Shown: positions 1 through 7,083 of the stretch, piece by piece
Layout of the letters: every line of letters starts with the position of its first letter
Position numbering within the stretch: the stretch's first letter is position 1
Source: Clostridium sp. OS1-26
Lineage (GTDB): Bacteria > Bacillota > Clostridia > Clostridiales > Clostridiaceae
DNA: 64,000 nt
Direction of reading: 5' to 3'
Assembly: GCF_030915445.1 (NCBI RefSeq)
Contig: NZ_CP133264.1
Coordinates: forward strand, 4,249,208 to 4,313,207
Position numbers and translations under genes: made by a program
Notes under the pieces: generated by a model
Databases searched by the model: none
Told to the model about the DNA's origin: nothing
What the model saw: the letters and a program-made list of their open reading frames with translations, nothing else

Positions 1-51
1 GCTCGGAATAATCCAAGCTCTTTTTATTTTACTTAAAACAGGAGGTGTACT

Positions 52-702
52 TTGGATAAAGAAAATATTTTTAATATAATAGTGGCAAGCATAGGAACTA
101 TATTAAGTTGGTGTTTTGGTAGTTGGGAAGTTGGTTTGCAAGTCTTATTTGGTTGCATGATCTTAGATTATGCTATGAGACTTATGTGTGGAACAAAAGT
201 GTATGGACACAAAGAATGGCTTGAAACCTCTTGTCCTGGTACTAACTACCCACTGCAGGATATAAAAGACTCTATTTTATCAGGGCAAATAGTACAATCA
301 AATTATAATTCTGACCTTATAAGATCCGTTCAACATGATTTGCAAAGAGTCAGTTGCCTAGCTGCCGGTGAAGTTAATGCAGATGGAGTTATTGGTCCAA
401 AGACTAAAGCAGCAATAAAACAGTTTAGATATGTGATAGGGGTACCAGACAGTGAAAATATAGATTCTCAGCTCATAGATGCTTTGAATGCAATCACTAA
501 GATGCCGACTATAGGAGAAGGGTGGTCAGCAAATGTAGTTGCCACTAGGTTTATACAATGGTTCATAGGCATTAATCCTAATAATGGTGTATTTAATCCT
601 AATACAGTTCAAAAGGTTAAAGAATGGCAAAAGAGAGAAGGTATTTGGAGTGATCCCGATGGTGTGATAAGACCTAAAGATTGGAGCAAGATTTTAAAAT
701 AG
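52..702 (+). CDS. Chimeric phage lysis remnant: holin N-terminus fused to endolysin C-terminus
   Basis: 216 aa, TTG start behind an AGGAGG ribosome site. Residues 1 to about 46 look like the first half of a clostridial phage holin: one hydrophobic segment followed by an LDYA-type motif. From about residue 48 the sequence changes abruptly to the end of an N-acetylmuramoyl-alanine amidase (a GHKE motif, then TSCPG, residues about 52-63). Two peptidoglycan-binding-like repeats follow (about 90-145 and 155-214). Holin and endolysin are normally separate adjacent genes, so an in-frame deletion joining them is inferred. The amidase catalytic core is missing, so lytic activity is unlikely, but wall binding could persist. 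The small phage-type gene downstream supports a prophage remnant. The parts are recognised from family knowledge; the fusion is inferred. Confidence 0.7.
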   Translation: MDKENIFNIIVASIGTILSWCFGSWEVGLQVLFGCMILDYAMRLMCGTKVYGHKEWLETSCPGTNYPLQDIKDSILSGQIVQSNYNSDLIRSVQHDLQRVSCLAAGEVNADGVIGPKTKAAIKQFRYVIGVPDSENIDSQLIDALNAITKMPTIGEGWSANVVATRFIQWFIGINPNNGVFNPNTVQKVKEWQKREGIWSDPDGVIRPKDWSKILK

Positions 703-715
703 GAGATGATAACAT

Positions 716-865
716 ATGAAAGAACTACTACAGATTAAAAAGATTATAGCTCTATTACTTACTATAGTGTTTTGTTTTCTTGCTATCGTTGGAAAAGTAA
801 CTGCGGAACAGTACTTAACTGTATTTTCTCTTGTAATAGCTTTTTATTTTGGACAATCAACTTGA
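716..865 (+). CDS. Small phage-type membrane protein
   Basis: 49 aa, ATG start behind AGGAGATG, 13 bases after the chimeric lysis gene. The protein has a short basic N-terminus, a hydrophobic segment at about residues 10-27, a polar break and a second hydrophobic segment to the end, finishing FYFGQST. Proteins of this shape commonly sit next to the lysis genes of clostridial phages; their function is not known to me. Its 3' end overlaps the truncated VOC gene on the other strand, which places the prophage/chromosome junction inside or just after this gene. Confidence 0.6.
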   Translation: MKELLQIKKIIALLLTIVFCFLAIVGKVTAEQYLTVFSLVIAFYFGQST

Positions 866-1023
866 TAATCCTGGCCAAGAGCTAAATCCAACTTATGTGA
901 TTTCCATTCTTTTCTATATGTTTTCTTAATGATTTTTAAACCCAAAATGTTAACATAAAAATCCTTAGATTTTTCATAATCTGAACAAATAATAGCTATA
1001 TGATGAATTTTATTTAATTTCAT
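844..1023 (-). pseudogene. Truncated glyoxalase/VOC-family protein (N-terminal fragment)
   Basis: 59 codons starting at an ATG 8-9 bases after a GGGGAT ribosome site. The start (MKLNKIHHIAII) and the following helix with FYVNILGL are typical of the first beta-alpha unit of VOC proteins. Full proteins of this type are about 125 residues with two such units; this one loses similarity after about residue 52 and ends in a short tail read from the antisense of the phage-type gene. A metal-binding VOC fold cannot form, so it is called a pseudogene cut by prophage insertion or excision. An upstream in-frame start at 1074 lacks a ribosome site. Confidence 0.65.
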
Positions 1024-1184
1024 TAGAATATCCCCTTTATTATTATCAAAATTTAGGCACACTAAGTTAAACACTTGGTTTAATAGTTTTATATGGCTTC
1101 TGTAATAATTATTTTATAACTGTATAAACTATAGATACATAAATATCCTCTATTCCACATTGGGATTTTATTATGGCAATAAAC

Positions 1185-1218
1185 AGTCCTACATTCTTTT
1201 AATCAAGAGTGTAGGACT
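1185..1218. terminator. Hairpin, possible terminator
   Basis: Perfect 13-bp inverted repeat (AGTCCTACATTCT and its complement) around an 8-base loop. It has no long T-run on either side, so termination is uncertain. It lies between the truncated VOC gene and the SHOCT remnant. Confidence 0.4.
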
Positions 1219-1237
1219 TGCTAACTTTACAATATGA

Positions 1238-1369
1238 AATTCGCATCAGGAAGAGGAGAAAAGTTTTGATGAAAAGCTTAGAAAGCTTAAAGCACTTAAG
1301 GACGATGAAATTATAAGCGAAGAGGAATATAAAGTAAAGAGAAAACAAATATTAGATGATAAATGGTAG
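1238..1369 (+). pseudogene. SHOCT-domain C-terminal remnant
   Basis: Open frame without its own start; a TGA lies directly upstream in frame. The last about 35 residues match the SHOCT pattern: LRKLKALKDDEIISEEEY, then a basic K-rich helix and a stop. SHOCT is a short C-terminal module of many bacterial membrane or oligomerising proteins, so the rest of the gene is missing. Best read as debris of the same rearrangement that cut the VOC gene. Confidence 0.5.
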
Positions 1370-1449
1370 GCAAGCGAGTAGATTTTACTAAACATTCTTC
1401 TTATTTAACGTAACAACTGAAAAAGCGAACAATTTACATGAACACTGTA

Positions 1450-1596
1450 TTATTCAAAATTGAATTTTACGGTGTTTATATGTCTTCGCATTTCCTCAAC
1501 ATTCTTAGGAGTTGATAAATACATTTTCAAAAGGAATTCAGATCTTACAGTATCCTTTTCATTCTCTTTTCCATCTACTTTTTTAATTTCTTTCAC
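1450..1596 (-). CDS. Possible small ORF of unknown function
   Basis: 48 codons from a GTG, 31 bases after the end of the SGNH-like gene on the same strand. The product is highly charged (KEIKKVDGKENEKD at the start, KFNFE at the end) and looks more like protein than random AT-rich sequence. The ribosome site is weak (CAAAGG overlapping the start). It may be the decayed end of a third gene of the acyltransferase operon or a chance ORF. Not recognised. Confidence 0.25.
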   Translation of the reverse strand: MKEIKKVDGKENEKDTVRSEFLLKMYLSTPKNVEEMRRHINTVKFNFE

Positions 1597-1627
1597 CCTT
1601 TGGGGTTATTTTATATTTTTTAATAAA

Positions 1628-2683
1628 TTATTTATTTGTCCTATCAGTTATATAAGCTGCCGCCTGAGATTTTTTATAATCTATGTTCCACTGACTATAA
1701 GAACTGTCATTTCTATGATCCTTTAAATTATAATTTTGTTTTAAATAGTTTCCCAAATCCTTTGTAACCTTATAGGCCCCCCAGATATTAAGATGCCCTG
1801 AATTATGCATATCATTTTTAAAATCAAAATTTATTTCATTCATCTTATCATTATAACTGATAAATGGTATATTATCTTTCTTTGCAATCTCTGCAACCTT
1901 GTTGAACATCTTAGCTTGTTGACTGACCCATTCACTTGAAGCGGCATCAGAATTATAGTCAAACGGAGTATTAACTAAAATCAATTTCAAATTATTTTTT
2001 TTGCACAAGTCTATAATCTTGTTCAAATAGGCCAGTGATTTTGACGGCAGATTTACCGTACCTGAAACTGTTCTGGATGTTTGACTTGCTGTTGAATCGT
2101 CTTTTCCATATCTTTCGGTTCCGGCAATAAATCCTTTCGTATAGTATATTTCGGAGCTATCATAATTGAAATCATTCTCTGTAAGTTGATTCCATCTATA
2201 ATGATATTTTAAAAATGGTATCAGATACTCCAATCTGTCTTCGAGTGGCGTACAGTTCCATATAGCTTCCAATTTATTCATTGAAAACTTCATGTTGTCA
2301 AGTGCATTGCTTAAATAACCTTTTTCGCCATACTCAGCACTTCGAGCCAGATAATATGCATCAAGTACAACAATGGAATTTTTATGCTTCTTTAAAACTT
2401 CCTTCAACATGTAATATGTCATGTCCATAGATTGGCCGCCTGAAGCATAGTTGAAACTTGTTATGCCATAATCATGCCACAATACATTGGGATCTATTCC
2501 TGCATTCATATGACTTCCCCCCATTAACACCACGTCATACGCATTTCCAGTATGGTTATACAAGCCTTCTATCAACTTACCTCTATGACCTGTTTTCAAT
2601 ATAAATACGGGGGTAATAATAGAAATTATAAATATTAAAATAGCACTAAAAATTGAAACTTTTATAATTATATTTTTAATCAC
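1628..2683 (-). CDS. SGNH/DltD-like membrane-anchored protein, partner of an MBOAT acyltransferase
   Basis: 351 aa, GTG start 7 bases after AGGAGG. One N-terminal membrane segment (about residues 8-30) is followed by an extracytoplasmic domain. The GGSHMNAG motif (about residue 55) fits the nucleophile Ser loop of SGNH-like acyl esterases/transferases, and DMHNSGHLNIWG (about 290-303) resembles the C-terminal catalytic block with its His. The gene lies 11 bases downstream of an AlgI/DltB-type acyltransferase; this pairing is known for alginate, teichoic acid and other cell-surface O- or D-acylation systems. Role inferred: transfer of an acyl group, probably acetyl, to an extracellular glycan or wall polymer. 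The acceptor cannot be told from sequence. No glycan synthase sits next to the pair. Confidence 0.7.
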   Translation of the reverse strand: MIKNIIIKVSIFSAILIFIISIITPVFILKTGHRGKLIEGLYNHTGNAYDVVLMGGSHMNAGIDPNVLWHDYGITSFNYASGGQSMDMTYYMLKEVLKKHKNSIVVLDAYYLARSAEYGEKGYLSNALDNMKFSMNKLEAIWNCTPLEDRLEYLIPFLKYHYRWNQLTENDFNYDSSEIYYTKGFIAGTERYGKDDSTASQTSRTVSGTVNLPSKSLAYLNKIIDLCKKNNLKLILVNTPFDYNSDAASSEWVSQQAKMFNKVAEIAKKDNIPFISYNDKMNEINFDFKNDMHNSGHLNIWGAYKVTKDLGNYLKQNYNLKDHRNDSSYSQWNIDYKKSQAAAYITDRTNK

Positions 2684-2694
2684 ATATGATCCTC

Positions 2695-4161
2695 CTAAAA
2701 CTTAGAATATATAAATTGTTGAATATTATAGCCTGAGCCATATACACCGAATATCAATATAATTATTACTGAAGTCAAATACAGAGACCACCTGAATACT
2801 GTATTTTGTTTCAACAATTCATCCCTCAAATTTCTTCTTCCTTGCAACAGATCAACGATAAAAACTACACCAAGACTAAGCATTGCAATTAAAAAATTTG
2901 ATGAATCCAATCCAAGTTTGTATAGAGAGCCATCAACAAATATTGAAGGATTAAAATAAAACATATTCTTAATTAATATTACAGCATTTTTAAAAGAAGT
3001 TGCCCTGAAAAACAGCCATGCAAAATCAACCAATATAAAATTAATCAATATCATAGATAATTTATAACCAAAAGAATTCATCCTAATTTTAAATTTTCTT
3101 ACCAATATATCTCCTACAGGAATAAATAAATTTTCAATTACATAATATATACCATGGAGTGCACCCCATACTATAAATGAAAAACTTGAGCCATGCCACA
3201 GGCCACTTACTATAAATACCACCATAACATTAAAATATTTTCTAAGTTTACTACATCTACTTCCCCCCAAAGGAAAATAAAGATAATCCATAAACCAGCT
3301 TGTAAGTGACATATGCCATCGCTTCCAAAATTCTCTTATTGATTTTGAAAAATATGGACTTTCAAAATTCTGGGATAGCCTAAAGCCCATAACCTGTGCT
3401 GCGCCTATTGCTATATTTGAATACGATGAAAAATCACAATATAGTTGAAAAGCAAAAAATACTGTAGCTATTACTATTACAAATCCTCTGTAATTTGCTG
3501 GATTACCATAAACAGTATTTACAATATTTCCTATTCTGTCTGCTACCATCGTTTTTTGGAAATATCCCCATAACATCAAAAGCAACCCGCTTTTCACATT
3601 ATTGTAGCTAAAATAGTGATTTTCATCTATCTGTTTCATAAAATGTTTTGATTTTTGAATAGGTCCTGAGAGTAGTTGAGGAAAAAATGATACAAACAAA
3701 GCATATTTCCAAAAATTTTTTTCTGCTTTAATATCTTTTCTGTAAACATCTATAATGTAGCTCAATGCCTGGAATGTATAGAATGAAATCCCAACAGGAA
3801 GCATAAAATCAAATGATGACATATTTACAGCAATGTGAAAATGATAAAAAATACGTGTAATGCTTGTACTAAAAAAAACGTAATATTTAAACATAAAAAG
3901 AATTCCCAGGTTACTTGATATACTTAAAAAAACAAGTAATTTTCTTGTTCTTACTTTTTCCGCCTTATTTATCAACAATCCCCCAACATATGTAATTAAA
4001 GTGGATGCAATAATTAAAAAGACATATTTTGGATTCCACGTCATATAAAAGTAATAGCTTACTACAAGGAGCCAAATCCAACGTATTCTATTTGGTATAG
4101 CATAATAAAGAACAACTACAATAAAGAAAAAAAGTAAAAACTGTGTTGAATTAAATGACAA
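2695..4161 (-). CDS. MBOAT-family O-acyltransferase (AlgI/DltB-like)
   Basis: 488 aa, TTG start 8 bases after AGGTGGT. The polytopic membrane protein has about ten hydrophobic segments. Family landmarks are visible: FWKRWHMSLTSWF with the following LYFPLGGSR (about 275-300) and GLWHGSSFSF (about 320-330), whose His is the conserved catalytic histidine of membrane-bound O-acyltransferases. These enzymes move an acyl group from a cytoplasmic donor across the membrane to an extracytoplasmic acceptor, usually handing it to an SGNH or DltD partner, here encoded immediately downstream. The length matches AlgI-like proteins (460-520 aa). No dltA or dltC genes are present, so D-alanylation is unlikely and O-acetylation of a surface polymer is the better guess. 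Confidence 0.85.
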   Translation of the reverse strand: MSFNSTQFLLFFFIVVVLYYAIPNRIRWIWLLVVSYYFYMTWNPKYVFLIIASTLITYVGGLLINKAEKVRTRKLLVFLSISSNLGILFMFKYYVFFSTSITRIFYHFHIAVNMSSFDFMLPVGISFYTFQALSYIIDVYRKDIKAEKNFWKYALFVSFFPQLLSGPIQKSKHFMKQIDENHYFSYNNVKSGLLLMLWGYFQKTMVADRIGNIVNTVYGNPANYRGFVIVIATVFFAFQLYCDFSSYSNIAIGAAQVMGFRLSQNFESPYFSKSIREFWKRWHMSLTSWFMDYLYFPLGGSRCSKLRKYFNVMVVFIVSGLWHGSSFSFIVWGALHGIYYVIENLFIPVGDILVRKFKIRMNSFGYKLSMILINFILVDFAWLFFRATSFKNAVILIKNMFYFNPSIFVDGSLYKLGLDSSNFLIAMLSLGVVFIVDLLQGRRNLRDELLKQNTVFRWSLYLTSVIIILIFGVYGSGYNIQQFIYSKF

Positions 4162-4519
4162 ACTAAAACACCACCTAATTGTTGAATAAATTAAAAATTG
4201 TAATTAAAGTACATATATACGTATATTATTACATTTATGTGTCAAATGTGTGTCAATTCAGTACACTAGTCATAATAATTCTGTTATTTCCGGAAATGGG
4301 TATAAAAAAATTTGAGGGTGTGAAGTTTTTTCTGTAAATTGTGGTAATATCATCATCTGTGTAACCAGGTGCAAAGTAGGATTACCCCATATAACTTTTT
4401 ATATTTCCATCTCAGTATAATTTTCACGATAAAAAGGAAATTATAAACAATCAGTGAATATATACATAAACTAATGATACGAGGTGGTTTACATGGGTGA
4501 ATAATAATCTCAAATCTAT

Positions 4520-4639
4520 ATGCATGCGAGAATATATTATGATCAGTTAGCACAAAAAATAATATTTGATTTTAATTCTGAAGCAGGTGATGAAGATATA
4601 GTTGAAACTAGCCTGGGGCTTTATATTGTTCTAAAATAA
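4520..4639 (+). CDS. Orphan small ORF, possible gene fragment
   Basis: 39 codons from an ATG without a convincing ribosome site. The product starts MHARIYYDQL and ends GLYIVLK, with an acidic middle, and reads like the end of a longer protein. The surrounding 900 bases between the acyltransferase and the S66 peptidase otherwise hold no convincing gene. It is followed by a strong terminator hairpin, which supports a formerly real transcription unit. Not recognised. Confidence 0.25.
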   Translation: MHARIYYDQLAQKIIFDFNSEAGDEDIVETSLGLYIVLK

Positions 4640-4696
4640 AATTTCTACTATTAATTACGGATGGTGTACCATATGAAAAAGGACAGAGATAATTGA

Positions 4697-4735
4697 AATA
4701 AGGCTAGAATGTGACTTCTAGCCTTATTTTTTATT
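4697..4735. terminator. Rho-independent terminator
   Basis: The stem AATAAGGCTAGAA is closed by its complement around a short loop and followed by TTTTTTATT on the plus strand. It would end transcription of the small orphan ORF upstream. The remaining sequence from 4162 to 5071 shows no other gene I can support. Confidence 0.7.
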
Positions 4736-5071
4736 AACCCCTCAGTATATATGCACTTAACTAAACGCTTTAAAAAGTTTCTTTTATCCTCATTAGTTTC
4801 GCAACTATTGAAGATCTTCTTAAAGTTCTTTAATATATTCATCTTTATTAAATTTATTAACGTCCATTAGTAAATTTTCTTTTACAAAGGATATAAGTAA
4901 TAATGAGTAACTTCATATAATATCATAGTAATAATGAAACGAGGTTTTGGTAGTTTCTTAAGTCTAAACTTCTTGTCCGTGTGGAGGTGATAGATATAAA
5001 TAGCGACAAGGAGTAGTTTTTGCGGGATTGTAAGATTATATATTATTAAGTTATTTAGAAGGTGAATGAGT

Positions 5072-5995
5072 ATGGCAACGAGACCACCAATTTTACGTGC
5101 AGGAGATACAATCGGAATAGTTACTTTAGGGAGTCCGTTATCTGCTGATGTGATTAATGATGGTATACAGACTCTTAAGAATATGGGTTTTAATGTAGTT
5201 TTGGGGAAATATGTATATTCTTATAATGGATATATTGCAGCCACAGAACAACAGAGGGCCTTTGATTTGATGGAAATGTTTAAAAACCCTGATGTGAAGG
5301 CTATTATTCCCTCAAGAGGTGGAGTAGGTGTTGCAGGTATTATACCATATCTTGACTACTCTGTTATCGCACAGAATCCTAAAATTGTCACAGGGTACAG
5401 TGATATAACAATTTTATTAAACATTTTGTATATATGGGCTAACTTAATTACTTTTCATAGTCTTCTTTTAATAGACTTTAGATCGACCACTCCTGCATAC
5501 AACTTCAATCAGTTTTTTACTGCTACATCTACACTTACCTCACCAAGGGAACTTGAAAATCCTCCTGAAATGCCTCTAATAAGCAAGGTCTCTGGAAATG
5601 TAACGGGAGCTATAGTAGGAGGTAATCTTACATCCTTTGTAGATAATCTTGGCACCCCATTTGAAGTTGATACCAGAGGAAAGATACTCTTAATTGAAGA
5701 AGTTCATGAGCCTATTAACACAGTCTACAGGTATATAAACCATTTAATATTAGCAGGTAAGTTTAGGGATTGCGCAGGTATTATTATGGGTGAATGCACG
5801 AATTGTGAGCCTGCATATGGTAAGTCATATGAAGATTTAATTAATGAAGTTATGATGCCATTGAATAAACCTCTCATGACAAATTTAGCATCAGGACATG
5901 GCATATACAAGATGGCTATACCTATAGGTGCTCAAGCTAACCTTAACACTTATAACAATACATTGACAATACTCGAACCAACAGTGAGTATATAA
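5072..5995 (+). CDS. S66-family peptidase (LD-carboxypeptidase / MccF-like)
   Basis: 307 aa. The ATG at 5072 is preferred over one at 5066 because AGAAGGTGA lies 6-7 bases upstream of the former and abuts the latter. The N-terminal Rossmann-like half contains PSRGG and VTGYSDIT, with the nucleophile Ser at about residue 110. The C-terminal half contains LIEEVHE (catalytic Glu) and SGHGIYKM (catalytic His), completing the S66 Ser-Glu-His triad. Family members cut L,D-tetrapeptide bonds in recycled muropeptides (LdcA) or detoxify microcin C-type adducts (MccF); the sequence does not decide between them. The gene is monocistronic and the length is normal. Confidence 0.9.
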   Translation: MATRPPILRAGDTIGIVTLGSPLSADVINDGIQTLKNMGFNVVLGKYVYSYNGYIAATEQQRAFDLMEMFKNPDVKAIIPSRGGVGVAGIIPYLDYSVIAQNPKIVTGYSDITILLNILYIWANLITFHSLLLIDFRSTTPAYNFNQFFTATSTLTSPRELENPPEMPLISKVSGNVTGAIVGGNLTSFVDNLGTPFEVDTRGKILLIEEVHEPINTVYRYINHLILAGKFRDCAGIIMGECTNCEPAYGKSYEDLINEVMMPLNKPLMTNLASGHGIYKMAIPIGAQANLNTYNNTLTILEPTVSI

Positions 5996-6299
5996 AAAGA
6001 CCGAACGCAAAGATTGAAAAATTATGCTAGAATAATATCATAGAAATTGTGTCACATGGCAGGGATTATGTGAAAGCTGTGTGGCAACAGTAAAGCACTT
6101 GGTTAACTCTAGGTGCTTATTATATTTGAAATGTATAGTTGTTAAGAAGATAAATGCTAGTGCTTATTTATTTTTAAATGTAACATTACAATAAATCAAT
6201 CATATAATGAAATTGATTAGAATACATTAATTACCTCCAAATTGTAATACTGGCAGAGATGTCAGTACTTATTATTTTTTGAAAATAGTCAAAATAGAT
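5996..6299. other. Gene-free region with two stem-loops
   Basis: No ORF is supported here. Two imperfect stem-loops are visible: AGCACTT pairing with AGGTGCT near 6092-6120 (possible terminator for the S66 gene, T-poor tail) and AATACTG pairing with CAGTACT near 6245-6272, followed by TTATTATTTTTT. Confidence 0.45.
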
Positions 6300-6325
6300 A
6301 TAACTGCAGCCTAGACTGCAGTTAT
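6300..6325 (-). terminator. Terminator of the coat-like gene
   Basis: Perfect 10-bp stem ATAACTGCAG around a 6-base loop, 33 bases beyond the stop of the minus-strand repeat-rich gene. Confidence 0.55.
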
Positions 6326-6358
6326 ATTTTAAATTATAATTAAAGTTTTGTATTCTCT

Positions 6359-6784
6359 CTATCTCCCAGGGAAAAATGGTCTCTCATGGAAGAAAAATGG
6401 TCTCTCATGGAAGAAGAATGGTCTTTCATGGAAGAAGAATGGTCTCTCATGGAAGAAGAATGGTCTTTCATGGAAGAAGAATGGTCTCTCATGGAAGAAG
6501 AATGGTCTTTCATGGAAGAAGAATGGTCTCTCATGGAAAAATGGGCGGCGAGGATCAGGATCATCACATCCACTACTAGGCATCATTTGAGCAGGAGAAA
6601 CCTGTGTTGGCATCATTTGAGTAGGCATCATTTGATGTCCGTGCATCATAGGACAACAGCACATCATAGGACAGCACATTTTCATGCGAGGGTCATCATC
6701 AGGGTCCTCGCGATAGCCAGGGTAAGCTTCATTTGGGTCCTGATTAAGATTTTGTTCAGGATCCAGATTTTCATTTCTATACAT
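6359..6784 (-). CDS. Repeat-rich Met/Cys/His protein, probable spore-coat or exosporium component
   Basis: 141 aa, ATG start behind GGAGG. Three zones: an acidic, Asn/Pro/Asp-rich N-terminus (1-33); a Met-Cys-His block (34-70) with CCPMMCCCPMMHGH and two MMPTQ units; and a C-terminal array (79-141) of seven RPFFFHE units flanked by a shorter copy at each end. No signal peptide or known domain is recognised. A SigK-like promoter lies upstream (CATATTATA with AC 16 bases before it). Cys-rich, Met/His-rich, low-complexity composition and a mother-cell promoter suggest a coat protein; metal binding by the Met/Cys/His block is only inferred. The open frames on the other strand lack ribosome sites and are shadows of the repeat. 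Confidence 0.65.
   Translation of the reverse strand: MYRNENLDPEQNLNQDPNEAYPGYREDPDDDPRMKMCCPMMCCCPMMHGHQMMPTQMMPTQVSPAQMMPSSGCDDPDPRRPFFHERPFFFHERPFFFHERPFFFHERPFFFHERPFFFHERPFFFHERPFFFHERPFFPGR
6373..6542. repeat. 21-bp tandem repeat, 8 copies, alternating as 42-bp dimers
   Basis: Each unit carries GGTCTYTCATGGAAGAA and encodes RPFFFHE on the minus strand. In the middle of the array the CTC and CTT variants (GAG/GAA codons for Glu) strictly alternate, so the most recent expansion copied a two-unit block. Confidence 0.9.
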
Positions 6785-6817
6785 TAATAAGCCTCCATAA
6801 AATTTTTACACACAGTA

Positions 6818-6844
6818 TATAATATGCAGGATTCAAAATAATGT
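6818..6844 (-). promoter_or_regulatory. SigK (or SigE)-type promoter of the coat-like gene
   Basis: Minus-strand CATATTATA fits the SigK -10 pattern CATAnnnTA; AC lies exactly 16 bases upstream, as in the SigK -35. It sits 34 bases before the start codon. SigE and SigK -10 boxes are similar, so either mother-cell factor is possible. Confidence 0.5.
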
Positions 6845-7028
6845 TACAAAATTTTAAAAAGGAAGCGAGGGGAAATGAAAATATGACAAGTAATAAAAGA
6901 ACAGCAACCAGATGTACATAAGAAACTAAAATAATTTGAAAGATATATAGGAAAGGGTGTATTATATATAATGTAGTAATTATTATAATACTTTAGCTTA
7001 CATAGATAGAATCGCCTTTACACTGTTT

Positions 7029-7064
7029 GGTAGGAGTATTATGGATGGTAGCCATCGGATAAAA
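7029..7064. repeat. Dispersed repeat family B, short copy (B1)
   Basis: GGTAGGAGTATT followed by GGTAGCCATCGGATAAAA. It matches the end of the long copy at 58.3-58.6 kb and, inverted, the copies at 39.6 and 60.4 kb. It lies just upstream of the MFS gene. Confidence 0.55.
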
Positions 7065-7083
7065 TAATAATTAAGGTGAAGTT

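Noticed and set aside
1460..1726. Plus-strand 88-codon ORF
   Set aside because: Overlaps the end of the SGNH-like gene in antisense and has AT-driven Phe/Ile/Ser composition; no ribosome site.
4353..4553. 66-codon minus-strand ORF
   Set aside because: No ribosome site, no recognisable protein features, and it runs through the AT-rich gap.
6373..6542. CRISPR-like array
   Set aside because: Units are contiguous 21-mers without spacers and code for a protein.
6348..6787. Several plus-strand and one extra minus-strand open frames over the 21-bp repeat
   Set aside because: They arise because a 21-bp repeat keeps every frame open. Only the 6359-6784 minus frame has a ribosome site, promoter and non-repeat protein sequence.
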